Shown: positions 1-8,432, numbered from the stretch's first letter. The stretch: 64,000 nt of DNA from Streptomyces koelreuteriae (GCF_018604545.1 NZ_CP075896.1:6262001-6326000), one strand, 5' to 3'. Notes: generated from the sequence alone by a model not told the origin. Program-made: numbers and translations.

Positions 1-983
1 ATCCGGTCCAGCTCGTCGGTGACGAGCCGGACGGTCTCCTCGCGTTCGGCAGGGTCGTCGCCCATCAGCTCCAGATGGCCGCGCACGATGGTGATGGGGG
101 TCCGCAGTTCGTGCCCCGCGTCGTCGACGAACTCGCGCTGCGCGGCGAAGGCCCGCTCCAGCCGGTCGAGCATGCCGTTGAAGGTGACGGCGAGGGCCGC
201 TATGTCGTCGTTGCCGTGCACCGGGATCCGCCGGGTGAGCCCCTGCTCGGTGAGCTGCGCCGCCGCGCTGCGCACCACCCGCACCGGTTTGAGGATCCGC
301 CCGGCGACCGCCCAGGCGATGCCGACGGTCAGCAGCAGGGCGACCCCGGAGATGACGAGCAGTATGCGGAACATGTCGTTCACCCGGGCCTGTTCGCGTT
401 CCGGGTGGAAGGCGACGACGAACGCGGCCTCCGGCGCCCGGCCCTGCTGGGCCACCGTGACCTTCGCCCAGCGGATCTCGCCCTCGGGACGCCGGAGCAC
501 CCCGGAGGACTCGGGCGAGTCGAAGACGGCGCGCTTGGCGGCGGGATCCCGGTGCAGGGGCAGGGCGACGGGCAGGTCGTGCCGCTGGCGGATCTGCCGG
601 GGGTCGCCGCCCGCCCGGCCGACCAGGCCGATCAGCTCCTCGTCCGCGTCGGGGTACTGCCGTTCCAGGAACACCGTCAGCAGGCGGTTCGCGTCGGTGA
701 ACGGGCGGCCTGTCTGCGGATCCCCGCCCCGTTCCTCGAAGTTGGCGAACTCGCCGGTCTCCTGGGTGAGCAGGCGGTTGATCCGGTTGTCGACGTCCCG
801 CAGCAGGAAGGAGCGGGTGGTCATGGCGACCGAGGCGAGCGCCACCGCCATCACCAGCAGCAGCCAGAGCAGGATGCGGACCCGGGCGGAGACCCGCCGC
901 CGGCCGGGGTCAGTTGTCGGAGCCGGGTCCGTCGTCGCCGGGTCCGTCGTCCCCGTTGCCCTGGCCGCTGTCGTCGTCATCAT
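1..983 (-). CDS. HAMP-domain sensor histidine kinase (3' end cut by window)
   Basis: Membrane sensor kinase of a two-component system; about 327 N-terminal residues are visible and the ATPase domain lies outside the window. A membrane segment is near residues 36-55 (ILLWLLLVMAVALA). It is followed by an extracytoplasmic region, a second membrane segment after MFRILLVISG, a HAMP linker, and an H-box (DDAGHELRTP) with phospho-accepting His291. The first usable start is a double ATG at 983/980, inside the 3' end of the preceding small gene, so the two frames overlap by 74 nt. No ATG or GTG lies between there and the first membrane helix; a shorter rare-codon start is possible. The partner response regulator is presumably just outside the window. 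Confidence 0.85.
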   Translation of the reverse strand, partial: MMTTTAARATGTTDPATTDPAPTTDPGRRRVSARVRILLWLLLVMAVALASVAMTTRSFLLRDVDNRINRLLTQETGEFANFEERGGDPQTGRPFTDANRLLTVFLERQYPDADEELIGLVGRAGGDPRQIRQRHDLPVALPLHRDPAAKRAVFDSPESSGVLRRPEGEIRWAKVTVAQQGRAPEAAFVVAFHPEREQARVNDMFRILLVISGVALLLTVGIAWAVAGRILKPVRVVRSAAAQLTEQGLTRRIPVHGNDDIAALAVTFNGMLDRLERAFAAQREFVDDAGHELRTPITIVRGHLELMGDDPAEREETVRLVTDELDR

Positions 984-1221
984 CGTCACCAGCCGAGCTG
1001 TCGGTCACCGGAGGCCGCGAGACGACCTCGTCGCCGGGCGTGGGTTTCGGGGTGGGCCCGAGCGTGGAGGTGGGGGTGGGTGTGCCGCTGTCCAGCTCCA
1101 CCTGCTGGGACGGGACCTTCGGCGACCGGGGGCTGTCCGCGAGGGCGTAGCTGGTCGCCGCGATGCCCAGGGGGATCAGCACGACCGCGGAGAGGGCGGC
1201 CATACGACGGGAGAATGCCAT
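910..1221 (-). CDS. Small secreted acidic protein upstream of sensor kinase
   Basis: A 103-residue protein of unrecognised family. The N-terminus (MAFSRRMAALSAVVLIPLGIAA) is a typical signal peptide, probably cut after ALA near residue 28. The rest is a Pro/Thr-rich linker with a strongly acidic Asp/Gly tail containing six consecutive Asp, so it is probably an exported, disordered, possibly cation-binding peptide. It directly precedes and overlaps the histidine kinase gene on the same strand, which suggests co-transcription and a possible role as an accessory to the sensor. That role is inference from position only. Confidence 0.7.
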   Translation of the reverse strand: MAFSRRMAALSAVVLIPLGIAATSYALADSPRSPKVPSQQVELDSGTPTPTSTLGPTPKPTPGDEVVSRPPVTDSSAGDDDDDDSGQGNGDDGPGDDGPGSDN

Positions 1222-1250
1222 GCGCCCGATCCTGCGGACGGAACCCGCCG

Positions 1251-1287
1251 CGGATGATGAACCCCGGATGAAGAACCCTTCATCCGG
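1251..1287 (-). promoter_or_regulatory. Tandem direct repeat / hairpin upstream of the small secreted protein-kinase operon
   Basis: Read on the minus strand, two abutting 14-mers occur, GGGTTCTTCATCCG and GGGTTCATCATCCG, identical at 13 of 14 positions. Tandem direct repeats are the usual binding architecture of OmpR-family response regulators. The same stretch also forms a perfect 10-bp hairpin (CCGGATGAAG, loop AACC, CTTCATCCGG; 1264-1287), which sits 43 nt after the Lrp-type gene and could terminate it. Either or both roles are possible. Confidence 0.5.
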
Positions 1288-1329
1288 AGCCGGTCGGGCC
1301 GCCGGGCCCTCCGGTCGGCCCCGCGAGCC

Positions 1330-1611
1330 CTAGTTGTCCAGCCCGATCGAGAACGCCGCCTCCAGGTCGTGCTGCGAGTACGTACGGAACGCCACGTGCG
1401 TGTCCGTGCCCTCGACGCCGGGGATCTTGCTGATCCGGCCGGGGATGACCTCGGCGAGGTCCTCGTGCTCCTTCACCCGGACCATCGCGATGAGGTCGTA
1501 GGTGCCGGTGACCGAGAAGACCTCGCTGACGCTGTCCAGCGCCGCGATCGACTCCGCGATCTCGGGGATCCGGTCCACGCTGGTCTTGATCAGGACGATC
1601 GCGGTGATCAC
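1330..1611 (-). CDS. Lrp/AsnC-type stand-alone ligand-binding (RAM) domain protein
   Basis: A 93-residue protein made only of the alpha-beta RAM (ligand-sensing) domain of Lrp/AsnC regulators. It starts MITAIVLIKT, carries the glycine-containing core VTGTYDLIAMVRV, and has no helix-turn-helix. Such stand-alone RAM proteins form oligomers that bind amino acids; the exact ligand cannot be told from sequence. The start is GTG at 1611 and overlaps the rhomboid stop as GTGA, so the two genes are probably translationally coupled. Confidence 0.85.
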   Translation of the reverse strand: MITAIVLIKTSVDRIPEIAESIAALDSVSEVFSVTGTYDLIAMVRVKEHEDLAEVIPGRISKIPGVEGTDTHVAFRTYSQHDLEAAFSIGLDN

Positions 1612-2360
1612 GGCTGGTTCTCTCCCTCGGGGGCCGGTGCAGGGGCTTTCCTCACTCTAGTAGGGCCGGTGGGACGGCCGTAGCGGACCGAGGCGTAGCA
1701 GAAGCCCAGGCCGAAGCCGACCAGGTGGGCGAGGTAGGCCACCCCTGGCCCCTCCGGGGCCCGCCCCGCCGCCAGCCACTGCAGCGCCGCCCAGAAGGGC
1801 AGCACGACCCAGGCCGGGAAGCGCACCGGCAGGAAGAAGAGGAACGGCAGGAGACTGGTCACCCGGGCACGGGGGAACAGGTACAGGAACGCGCCGAGGA
1901 CCGCCGAGATCGCCCCGGAGGCACCGACCAGGGACTGCTCGGAATCCGCGTTGGCGACGGCGTACCCGAGCAGGGCCAGGTAGCCGCAGCCTACGTAGAA
2001 CAGGGTGAACTGCACCCGCCCCATCCGCTCCTCGGTCATCGCCCCGAAGACGTAGAGGAAGAGCATGTTGCCGAGCAGGTGCACCCAGGTGCCGTGGACG
2101 AAGAGGGCCGTCACCGGGGTGAGGGCCGCCCCGGGGGATGCCTCGAACAGGTCTGCGGGAATCACGCCCCAGTGCCGGAAGTAGGCCCGCTGCGCGGCGA
2201 GCAGATCGTCGCCCGAGCCGTACGCCGGGCCGATGCCCGAGGCGGGCCCGGCCAGGAAGACCGTGCAGCACAGGGCGATCAGTGAGTACGTCACCGGCGC
2301 CGACGAACCCCTGATCGATCCGCTCGCCCGGGCGATCGACGCACTCCACTTGCTGATCAT
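1608..2360 (-). CDS. Rhomboid family intramembrane serine protease
   Basis: A 250-residue multi-pass membrane protein. The rhomboid catalytic serine is in GASGAISAVLGAF and the catalytic histidine in YLAHLVGFGLGF; the upstream HGTWVHLLGNMLFLYVFG segment matches the conserved His-x-x-x-Asn helix. It cleaves membrane-embedded substrates within the bilayer. The start was placed at ATG 2360 (MISKWSASIARAS), because upstream sequence in the frame is Arg/Pro-rich and not membrane-like. No convincing ribosome site precedes it, so the start is moderately certain. It is coupled downstream to the RAM protein. Confidence 0.85.
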   Translation of the reverse strand: MISKWSASIARASGSIRGSSAPVTYSLIALCCTVFLAGPASGIGPAYGSGDDLLAAQRAYFRHWGVIPADLFEASPGAALTPVTALFVHGTWVHLLGNMLFLYVFGAMTEERMGRVQFTLFYVGCGYLALLGYAVANADSEQSLVGASGAISAVLGAFLYLFPRARVTSLLPFLFFLPVRFPAWVVLPFWAALQWLAAGRAPEGPGVAYLAHLVGFGLGFCYASVRYGRPTGPTRVRKAPAPAPEGENQP

Positions 2361-2519
2361 GGCTACAGAGCATGACGTAACCGGACGCAACCGCACAGAC
2401 CGCCTCGCCGCCGTGGACACGCAGGCGACGAGGACCTCGCAGGCCGTAGGGTTACGAGCCACACGCACCGGGGAAGCCGGTGGCGTCACGGACACTAGAA
2501 GGAAAGAGAACAGGCCACG

Positions 2520-2759
2520 ATGACGGTTCCCCTGCCGACCGCCGAGACGCGGTGGCGCTGCACCCTCTGCGGCAACCTCACGCGCTTCGACGTGACCCGC
2601 TCGTCGAAGGTCGTCGAGTACGTCCACCTGGACCTGGCCGGAGAGCCGAAGGTCGAGGAGCGCGACGTGCTCAGTGAGACCATCGAGTCGGTGCGCTGCC
2701 GCTGGTGCAACGCGGTGGACCAGGTGGAACTCGTGGACAGGCCGGGCGCCGGCTCCTGA
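2520..2759 (+). CDS. Small zinc-ribbon protein
   Basis: A 79-residue cytoplasmic protein with two CxxC pairs, RWRCTLCGN near residue 13-16 and VRCRWCN near residue 61-64, forming a likely four-cysteine zinc ribbon. An acidic linker lies between them. A purine-rich ribosome site (AAGGAAAGAG) precedes ATG 2520. It is divergent from the rhomboid gene and 39 nt upstream of the NYN-domain gene on the same strand, so the two may share a transcript. It is conserved in Streptomyces as a hypothetical protein; function unknown, with binding of nucleic acid or protein a guess. Confidence 0.8.
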   Translation: MTVPLPTAETRWRCTLCGNLTRFDVTRSSKVVEYVHLDLAGEPKVEERDVLSETIESVRCRWCNAVDQVELVDRPGAGS

Positions 2760-2798
2760 GGGGAGCAGGGCCCCCGCACAGGCATAGGGGTGTGACGG

Positions 2799-4148
2799 AT
2801 GGTGGAGACCACAGGCGGGGGGCCGGGCGACGGCGCCGCCGAGGTGCTCGACCGTCCGCTGCCCGACGGGGTGCGCCGCAGGGTCGTGCAGATCGTCTCC
2901 GACGGCTTCGGAGCGCTGACGGTCGGCGAGCTGCCCGCACAGCTCAGGCAGTACGCCCGGTTCGCCCCGAACCGCAGAGCCAAGTTCGCCGGCAATGCCA
3001 TGGCCTCGGCGCTGGAGTCCGACCCGCTGTTCCGTCAGCGCATCGGGGAGAAGCTCAGAGAGGCCCAGCCGGAACTCGCCGGCGCCCTCGACTCAGGCTC
3101 CCCGCCCCCGGCCGCGGACCCGCTCGACGTGGCGGCCGCGGCCTACGTACTGCGGCCCACCGACTGGGTGAAGCTGGTGACCGCGGCCGGCGAGGAGGCC
3201 CAGCGGGCCGACGCCGAGCGGGCCGACGAGGAGAGCCGGGCCGAGCTGGAGCGACTGCGTGAGGAGCTGGCCCGGGCCCGTGACCACACCAGGACCGAGA
3301 CCGAGCGGCTGCGCATGGAGCTGGAATCGGCCAAGAAGGAAACCGAGTCGCTGCACCGCAAGCTCCGCGCCGCCCTCAGCGACGTCAAGCGCGGCGAGGC
3401 GGCCCTGCGCAAGGCGCACGGCGAGATGGAGGCCGTCCGCGCCGAGGGGCACGCCCAGGTGTCCGCCGCCGAGAGCGAGAGCCGGCGGCTCAAGGCCCGG
3501 CTGGGGGAGACCGAGGCGGCCCTGGAGGCCACGCGCCGGGCGGCCCGCGAGGGCCGCAGCGTGGAGGACATGCGGGTCCGGCTGCTGCTGGACACCCTGC
3601 TGGACGCCACCCAGGGGCTCCGGCGCGAACTGGCCCTGCCGCCGGTGTCGGTGCGGCCCGCCGAGACCGTGGACGCCGTCGAGCCGGGCCGGATGACCCC
3701 GAAGGACATCGCCGCCCGCGCCCTCTCCGAGGACGACCCGCAGGTCCTCGACCAGCTCCTGGCGCTGCCGCAGGCGCATCTGGTCGTCGACGGCTACAAC
3801 GTCACCAAGACCGGCTATCCGCAGATGCCCCTGGAGAAGCAGCGCCTCAGGCTGCTGGGGCAGCTCTCCCAACTGGCGGCGCAGAGCGGCGCCGAGGTGA
3901 CGTGCGTCTTCGACGGCGCCGAACTGGCCGCACCGGTCCTGCTGGCGCCGCCGCGCGGCGTACGGGTGCTGTTCTCGAAGCCGGGCGTCACCGCCGACGA
4001 ACTCATCCGTCAACTGGTGCGCGCCGAACCACCCGGAAGGCCGGTCATCGTGGCGTCCACGGACCGCGAGGTCGCCGACGGAGTGGCCCGGGCCGGTGCC
4101 CGCCCGGTGGCCTCGGCGATGCTCCTCAGGCGCCTTTCGCGGTCCTAG
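2799..4148 (+). CDS. NYN-domain (YacP-like) predicted RNase with coiled coil
   Basis: A 449-residue cytoplasmic protein. Residues about 1-120 form a helical N-terminal region, and about 125-260 a long Glu/Arg/Ala-rich coiled coil. The C-terminal 130 residues are a PIN-like NYN domain of the YacP type: HLVVDGYNVTK, then CVFDGAE, then VIVASTDREVADG, which supply the acidic residues expected for metal-dependent RNA cleavage. In Bacillus, YacP/Rae1-type proteins cut mRNA at the ribosome. The coiled-coil fusion is typical of actinobacteria. Substrate unknown. Confidence 0.85.
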   Translation: MVETTGGGPGDGAAEVLDRPLPDGVRRRVVQIVSDGFGALTVGELPAQLRQYARFAPNRRAKFAGNAMASALESDPLFRQRIGEKLREAQPELAGALDSGSPPPAADPLDVAAAAYVLRPTDWVKLVTAAGEEAQRADAERADEESRAELERLREELARARDHTRTETERLRMELESAKKETESLHRKLRAALSDVKRGEAALRKAHGEMEAVRAEGHAQVSAAESESRRLKARLGETEAALEATRRAAREGRSVEDMRVRLLLDTLLDATQGLRRELALPPVSVRPAETVDAVEPGRMTPKDIAARALSEDDPQVLDQLLALPQAHLVVDGYNVTKTGYPQMPLEKQRLRLLGQLSQLAAQSGAEVTCVFDGAELAAPVLLAPPRGVRVLFSKPGVTADELIRQLVRAEPPGRPVIVASTDREVADGVARAGARPVASAMLLRRLSRS

Positions 4149-4292
4149 GCGCCCCTACGGGCGATGCGTAACGTCCGGGCGTGATGCCCGAATTGGTGAG
4201 ACCTGTGGGCCACGTTAAGTCAAGTGAGTCTCACCGCCTGTGAGTCCAGGGGAAAAGTTGGCTCACTGTGACGCAATTTTTCATCTGAGGAT

Positions 4293-4322
4293 TTGAACTG
4301 ATCACAGGAAGGTCACTAGGGT
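4293..4322 (+). promoter_or_regulatory. Candidate promoter of first NlpC/P60 gene
   Basis: TTGAAC at 4293 and TAGGGT at 4317 are separated by 18 bp, matching a main sigma factor promoter. It lies in the 248-bp gap before the GTG start at 4397, inside an AT-richer patch. The rest of the gap (4149-4290) holds two weak 5-bp hairpins (4150-4163 and 4176-4190) that may end the NYN transcript. Confidence 0.45.
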
Positions 4323-4396
4323 CAGGCTCCGAAACCTCCGCTCGGGTGATCACTCATCGGGAGAGACGGCGGAGGGGGCAGAAGGAGCTTTCACCC

Positions 4397-5437
4397 GTGG
4401 CGTCCCACCGTCGTCCGAAGCAGCCGAGCCGCGCACGTGTGACCGTGCTGACCACCGCCGCCGCCGCTGCCGTCGCCTTCAGCGCGCAGGCCGCCAACGC
4501 GGCTCCCAGCGAGAAGCCGAGCAAGGACGAGGTCAAGGCCAAGGTCGACAAGCTCTACGAAGAGGCGGAGCAGGCCACCGAGAAGTACAACGGGGCCAAG
4601 GAGAAGCAGGAGAAGCTCCAGAAGGAGATCTCCACCATCCAGGACAACGTCGCCCGCGGCCAGGAGGAGCTCAACGAGCTGCGCGACAGCCTGGGCCTCG
4701 CGGCCGCCTCGCAGTACCGCACCGGCTCCATCGACCCCTCGGTCCAGCTCTTCCTCTCCGCGAACCCGGACGACTACCTCGACAAGGCCTCCACGCTCGA
4801 CCAGTTGAGCAGCCAGCAGGTCGAGGCGCTGAAGAAGGTCCAGGAGAAGCAGCGCGAACTCGCCCAGGAGCGCGCCGAGGCCTCCGAGAAGCTCAAGGAC
4901 CTCGCCTCCACCCGCACCGAACTCGGCAAGAAGAAGAAGGAAGTCCAGGGCAAGCTCGGCTCCGCGCAGAAGCTGCTCAACAGCCTCACCGCCGCCGAGA
5001 AGCAGGCGCTCGCCGCCGAGCAGGACCGCGCCAGCCGCGACAGCCAGCGCGACGCCCTCACCGACAACGTCCCGCCCGGCTCCGGCCGCGCCGCCTCCGC
5101 CTTCGCCTTCGCCCAGAGCCAGCTCGGCAAGCCGTACGTCTACGGCGCCACCGGCACCAGCTCCTACGACTGCTCCGGCCTCACCTCCCGGGCCTACGCG
5201 GCGGCCGGCATGCAGATCCCGCGCACCTCCGAGGCGCAGTCCCAGATCGGCACCAGGATCTCCTCGGTCAGCCAGCTCAAGGTCGGCGACCTGGTCTTCT
5301 TCTTCAACGACCTGCACCACGTCGGCCTCTACGCCGGCAACGGCCAGATCATCCACGCCCCGCGCACCGGCACGGTCGTCCGCTACGAGTCGATGGACAC
5401 CATCGGCGGCCCGTTCATGTTCGGCGTCCGCGTCTGA
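4397..5437 (+). CDS. Secreted NlpC/P60 peptidoglycan endopeptidase (first paralogue)
   Basis: A 346-residue exported cell-wall hydrolase. The signal peptide ends after AANA at residue 35. Residues about 45-215 form a charged coiled coil, and about 230-346 form the NlpC/P60 (C40) domain with catalytic Cys259 (YDCSGLT) and His308 (HHVGLYAG). It cuts peptide stems of peptidoglycan. The start was set at GTG 4397 because AGAAGGAG lies 7-8 nt upstream; a longer in-frame ATG at 4346 has no such site and would add a charged non-signal stretch. A strong hairpin follows at 5507. A paralogue lies directly downstream. Confidence 0.9.
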   Translation: MASHRRPKQPSRARVTVLTTAAAAAVAFSAQAANAAPSEKPSKDEVKAKVDKLYEEAEQATEKYNGAKEKQEKLQKEISTIQDNVARGQEELNELRDSLGLAAASQYRTGSIDPSVQLFLSANPDDYLDKASTLDQLSSQQVEALKKVQEKQRELAQERAEASEKLKDLASTRTELGKKKKEVQGKLGSAQKLLNSLTAAEKQALAAEQDRASRDSQRDALTDNVPPGSGRAASAFAFAQSQLGKPYVYGATGTSSYDCSGLTSRAYAAAGMQIPRTSEAQSQIGTRISSVSQLKVGDLVFFFNDLHHVGLYAGNGQIIHAPRTGTVVRYESMDTIGGPFMFGVRV

Positions 5438-5506
5438 CGAACGGCACCGCCCCCGAGGACACCGTGTCCGCCATTCGGGGGAATCACCACAGTCTCGAGT
5501 AAGCCC

Positions 5507-5542
5507 ACGCCCCGCCGGTGACCTGCGTCAGCGGCGGGGCGT
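5507..5542 (+). terminator. Hairpin terminator after first NlpC/P60 gene
   Basis: A perfect 11-bp stem, ACGCCCCGCCG at 5507-5517 with CGGCGGGGCGT at 5532-5542, with a 14-nt loop. It lies 70 nt after the stop codon and separates the two paralogous hydrolase genes into distinct transcription units. Confidence 0.75.
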
Positions 5543-5567
5543 CGTGCCGCACCCCCACGGATGGTCG

Positions 5568-5596
5568 TTGGCTGCTCCCGGTCGCGGGGCTACTGT
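5568..5596 (+). promoter_or_regulatory. Candidate promoter of second NlpC/P60 gene
   Basis: TTGGCT at 5568 and TACTGT at 5591 have a 17-bp spacer. They lie just after the terminator at 5507-5542 and about 45 bp before the GTG start at 5641, which suits an independent promoter. Confidence 0.45.
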
Positions 5597-5640
5597 CTGC
5601 CGCGTTTCCAAGTCCGTCAGCGGAAGGAGTGCGGCTTCCC

Positions 5641-6654
5641 GTGGGGTCCCATCGCCGACTTGCACCGTCCGGGTTCGACCGGGGCGCCGGTGCCGCGGTC
5701 GGTTTCCTGTCCGTCGCGGCCACCGCCCTGTGCGCGGTACCGGCCGCGTCCGCACCGCACGACGACACCCGGGCCGAGGTGGACCGCCTCTACGCGCAGG
5801 CCGAGAAGGCCACCGAGGCCTACAACAAGGCCGACGAGCGCGCCGACGCACTGCGCGAGGAGGCCGGAACCGCCCGGGACCGGATCGCCCGGCAGCAGCA
5901 GCGCATCAACTCCATGCGGGAGCAGCTCGGTTCGCTCGCCGGCGCCCAGTACCGCTCGGGCGGCCTCGACCCGTCCCTCGCCCTGCTGTTCTCCGACGAC
6001 CCCGAGGACTACCTCGACCGGGCCGCCCGGCTGGACCGCCTCACCGCCCACCAGGCCGGTGAGCTCGAAGACCTCCAGGACGCCATGCGCACACTCGCCC
6101 AGGACCGCGAGGAGGCCGCGGGCAAGCTCCGCGAACTGGAGAAGAGCCGCAGGACCGTCGCCGTCCACAAGAAGTCCGTCGAGCGGAAGCTCGCCACGGC
6201 CCGGCGGCTGCTCAACTCCCTGCCGGAGGCCGAGCGCGCCGCCTACGACCGGGCCTCCCGCTCCGGCCGCGGCGACCTGCCCTACCTCGGGAACGCCACC
6301 CCCGCCTCGGGACGCGGGGCCGCCGCCGTCGCGGCCGCCCGCAGCGTGGTCGGCCGGCCCTACGTCTGGGGCGCCAACGGCCCCTCCGGCTTCGACTGTT
6401 CGGGCCTGACGCAGTGGTCGTACGCGCAGGCCGGGGTGGCCCTGCCGCGCACCTCGCAGGCCCAGCGGTACGCCGGCCGGCAGGTCCCGCTGTCCGAGGC
6501 GCGCCCCGGCGACCTGGTCGTCTACCGGGACGACGCCAGCCATGTCGGGATGTACATGGGCAACGGCCAGGTCATCCACGCGCCCTACCCCGGCGCACCC
6601 GTGCGCTACGACCCCGTCGGGATGATGCCCGTCTCCTCGGTCACCAGGGTCTGA
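5641..6654 (+). CDS. Secreted NlpC/P60 peptidoglycan endopeptidase (second paralogue)
   Basis: A 337-residue exported hydrolase, paralogous to its upstream neighbour along its whole length. A signal peptide ends near AASA. A coiled coil with the same register follows (DRLYAQAEKATEAYNKADER). The NlpC/P60 domain has catalytic Cys253 (FDCSGLTQW) and His301 (SHVGMYMG). The start was chosen at GTG 5641, 11 nt after AGGAG at 5625. The upstream in-frame region to 5518 overlaps the terminator and promoter and is not signal-like. The two genes look like an old tandem duplication with separate promoters. Confidence 0.9.
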   Translation: MGSHRRLAPSGFDRGAGAAVGFLSVAATALCAVPAASAPHDDTRAEVDRLYAQAEKATEAYNKADERADALREEAGTARDRIARQQQRINSMREQLGSLAGAQYRSGGLDPSLALLFSDDPEDYLDRAARLDRLTAHQAGELEDLQDAMRTLAQDREEAAGKLRELEKSRRTVAVHKKSVERKLATARRLLNSLPEAERAAYDRASRSGRGDLPYLGNATPASGRGAAAVAAARSVVGRPYVWGANGPSGFDCSGLTQWSYAQAGVALPRTSQAQRYAGRQVPLSEARPGDLVVYRDDASHVGMYMGNGQVIHAPYPGAPVRYDPVGMMPVSSVTRV

Positions 6655-6688
6655 CCGGAGCGGCCCCGGCGCCCGTACGATCGGGAAC

Positions 6689-7873
6689 GTGGCTGGTCGA
6701 AGGTCGGGGTCCGCGGTGGTGGCGCTCGTCGTGCTGCTCGTCGCCCTGGTCGGGTGCGGCGGCCGGTCCGCCGCCGACAGCGCCACGGCCGACGTCCAGC
6801 GGCTCCTGGACCGGCGGGCCGCCGCCGTCCTGGACCGCGACGAGCGGGCCTACGAACGCACGGGCACTGGGGTGGATTTCGCCCGGCTGCGCGCGGTGCC
6901 GCTGGCCGCCTGGTCGTACCGGGTGACCGAAGTGCGCCGCACCGGCGACACCGCCACCGCCGACGCCGAACTGCGCTACCGCGTCGCCGGGTACGACCGG
7001 GCGCCGGTGACCGCGGGCCGCACCCTGCGGCTGAGCCGGGACACGGCGGGGCGGTGGTCCGTCGAGACCGACCGGCCCGCGAAGAAGTCCGCACAGCAAC
7101 TGTGGGACCAGGGGGCGGTGCAGGCCGTCCGGGGCGCCCGCAGCCTCGTCCTCGGCGTCGGGCAGTCCGGCCGGTCGCTGCGCGACTTCGCGGACCTGGC
7201 CGACCGTGCGGTGCCCGCCGTGTCCGAGGCGTGGGGCACGGACTGGTCCCGGCAGGTGGTCCTGCTCGTGCCGAAGTCCCTGGAGGGGATGGCGGGGCTG
7301 CTCGGCTCGCCCGCCTCCTCCTACCGGGGGATCGCGGCGGTCACCACAGGCGAGACGGGCGCTCCGGCCCGGGCACCGGCGGACCGCGTCATCGTCAACC
7401 CGGACGCCTTCGCGCTCCTCGGCGGCCTCGGCGAGCAGGTCGTCGTCACCCACGAGACCACCCATGTCGCCACCCGCGCCCACACCAGCGCCGCCACGCC
7501 CCTCTGGCTGTCCGAGGGGTACGCGGACTGGGCCGGCTACCGCGCCACCGGCCGGGTCCCCTCCGAGGCCGCGCCCGAGCTGTCCCGGGCGGTGAGCCAG
7601 GGGCGGCTCCCGGAGGCGCTGCCGGAGGACGAGGACTTCGGGTTCACCGGCGACGCGAGCCGCCTGGCCCGGGCCTACGAGAGCGGCTGGACGGCGTGCC
7701 GGCTGATCGCCGACCGCTGGGGCGAGGCCCGGCTGGGCGAGTTCTACCGGGCCGTCGGGGACCACCGGAAGCGGGCCGGGGCGGTGGCGGAGGCGATGCG
7801 GGACGTGCTGGGGACGACGCCGGAGGCCTTCACCGAGCAGTGGCAGGAGTATCTGCGGGCTCAGCTCGGCTGA
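6689..7873 (+). CDS. Lipoprotein with gluzincin (peptidase MA-like) motif
   Basis: A 394-residue predicted lipoprotein. The N-terminus has a hydrophobic stretch ending in the lipobox LVGC near residue 23. The middle resembles an NTF2-like fold. The C-terminal half has the zinc-peptidase signature HETTH (His255, Glu256, His259) followed by LSEGYADW, with Glu276 as the likely third ligand, as in peptidase MA-like proteins. It probably acts outside the membrane, on an unknown substrate, perhaps envelope proteins given the two wall hydrolases upstream. The start is GTG 6689 with a poor ribosome site. Its 3' end overlaps the convergent padR gene by 13 bp. Confidence 0.8.
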   Translation: MAGRRSGSAVVALVVLLVALVGCGGRSAADSATADVQRLLDRRAAAVLDRDERAYERTGTGVDFARLRAVPLAAWSYRVTEVRRTGDTATADAELRYRVAGYDRAPVTAGRTLRLSRDTAGRWSVETDRPAKKSAQQLWDQGAVQAVRGARSLVLGVGQSGRSLRDFADLADRAVPAVSEAWGTDWSRQVVLLVPKSLEGMAGLLGSPASSYRGIAAVTTGETGAPARAPADRVIVNPDAFALLGGLGEQVVVTHETTHVATRAHTSAATPLWLSEGYADWAGYRATGRVPSEAAPELSRAVSQGRLPEALPEDEDFGFTGDASRLARAYESGWTACRLIADRWGEARLGEFYRAVGDHRKRAGAVAEAMRDVLGTTPEAFTEQWQEYLRAQLG

Positions 7874-8391
7874 TCGAGCAGCGCGACGGTCTCCCGCAGC
7901 CAGGCCCGCTCCGCCTCGCCCGTCGCCCGCGCGACCCGGAGCATGCCCTGGCGGAACAGGTCGTCCGAATCCTCGGCGCGGACCGGCTTGCCGGAGTCGT
8001 AGAAGAAGCTCGTCGGGGTCTCCAGGAAGGCCAGCCGGCGGCGCAGCACCGCGGCCTGCTCGTGCCGGTCGGGCAGGTGGCGCAGGAAGGCCAGGACCGT
8101 GTTGAAGCGGACGTGGTCGGTGATCTCGGTCTGCTTCGGCCGGCGCAGCCGCTCCAGCAGTTCCTCGCGGCCCCGGTCGGTGAGGGCGAGGATCCGGCGC
8201 GGGGCCGCGCTCGCGCCCGGCTCGGTGTGCTGGTCGAGCAGGCCCGCCCCGACCAGGCGCGTGATCGCCGGGTAGAGCGCGCCGTCGCTCACGGGCCGGA
8301 CATGGCCGGTCAGCGCCTTGATGCGCTCCTTGAGCTCATAGCCGTGCAGGGGCTCCTCGGCCAGGAAGCCGAGGATCGACAGCTCCAGCAT
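7861..8391 (-). CDS. PadR-family transcriptional regulator
   Basis: A 176-residue regulator. The N-terminal winged helix has the PadR pattern: LELSILGFLAEEPLHGYELK, then DGALYPAITRLVGAGLL. The C-terminal helical half is the Vir-type dimerisation domain. It is divergent from a MATE exporter gene, the usual arrangement of a PadR repressor controlling its own transporter in response to a transported drug. Iterated palindromic half sites fill the shared 137-bp promoter region. The ligand is unknown. Confidence 0.9.
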   Translation of the reverse strand: MLELSILGFLAEEPLHGYELKERIKALTGHVRPVSDGALYPAITRLVGAGLLDQHTEPGASAAPRRILALTDRGREELLERLRRPKQTEITDHVRFNTVLAFLRHLPDRHEQAAVLRRRLAFLETPTSFFYDSGKPVRAEDSDDLFRQGMLRVARATGEAERAWLRETVALLDQPS

Positions 8392-8432
8392 GGTCCTCCC
8401 TTGGTCCTCCTTGCGGGTGACGTCTGACGCAT

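Noticed and set aside
19-1271. Long plus-strand open frames over the sensor kinase
   Set aside because: They are shadows in high-GC DNA. The minus strand gives HAMP and H-box motifs, while the plus frames give only Arg/Pro/Ser-rich sequence with no domain.
4149-4396. Possible c-di-AMP (ydaO) riboswitch before the NlpC/P60 gene
   Set aside because: Such riboswitches precede wall hydrolases in Streptomyces, but the conserved ydaO blocks are not visible here; only weak hairpins and a promoter are.
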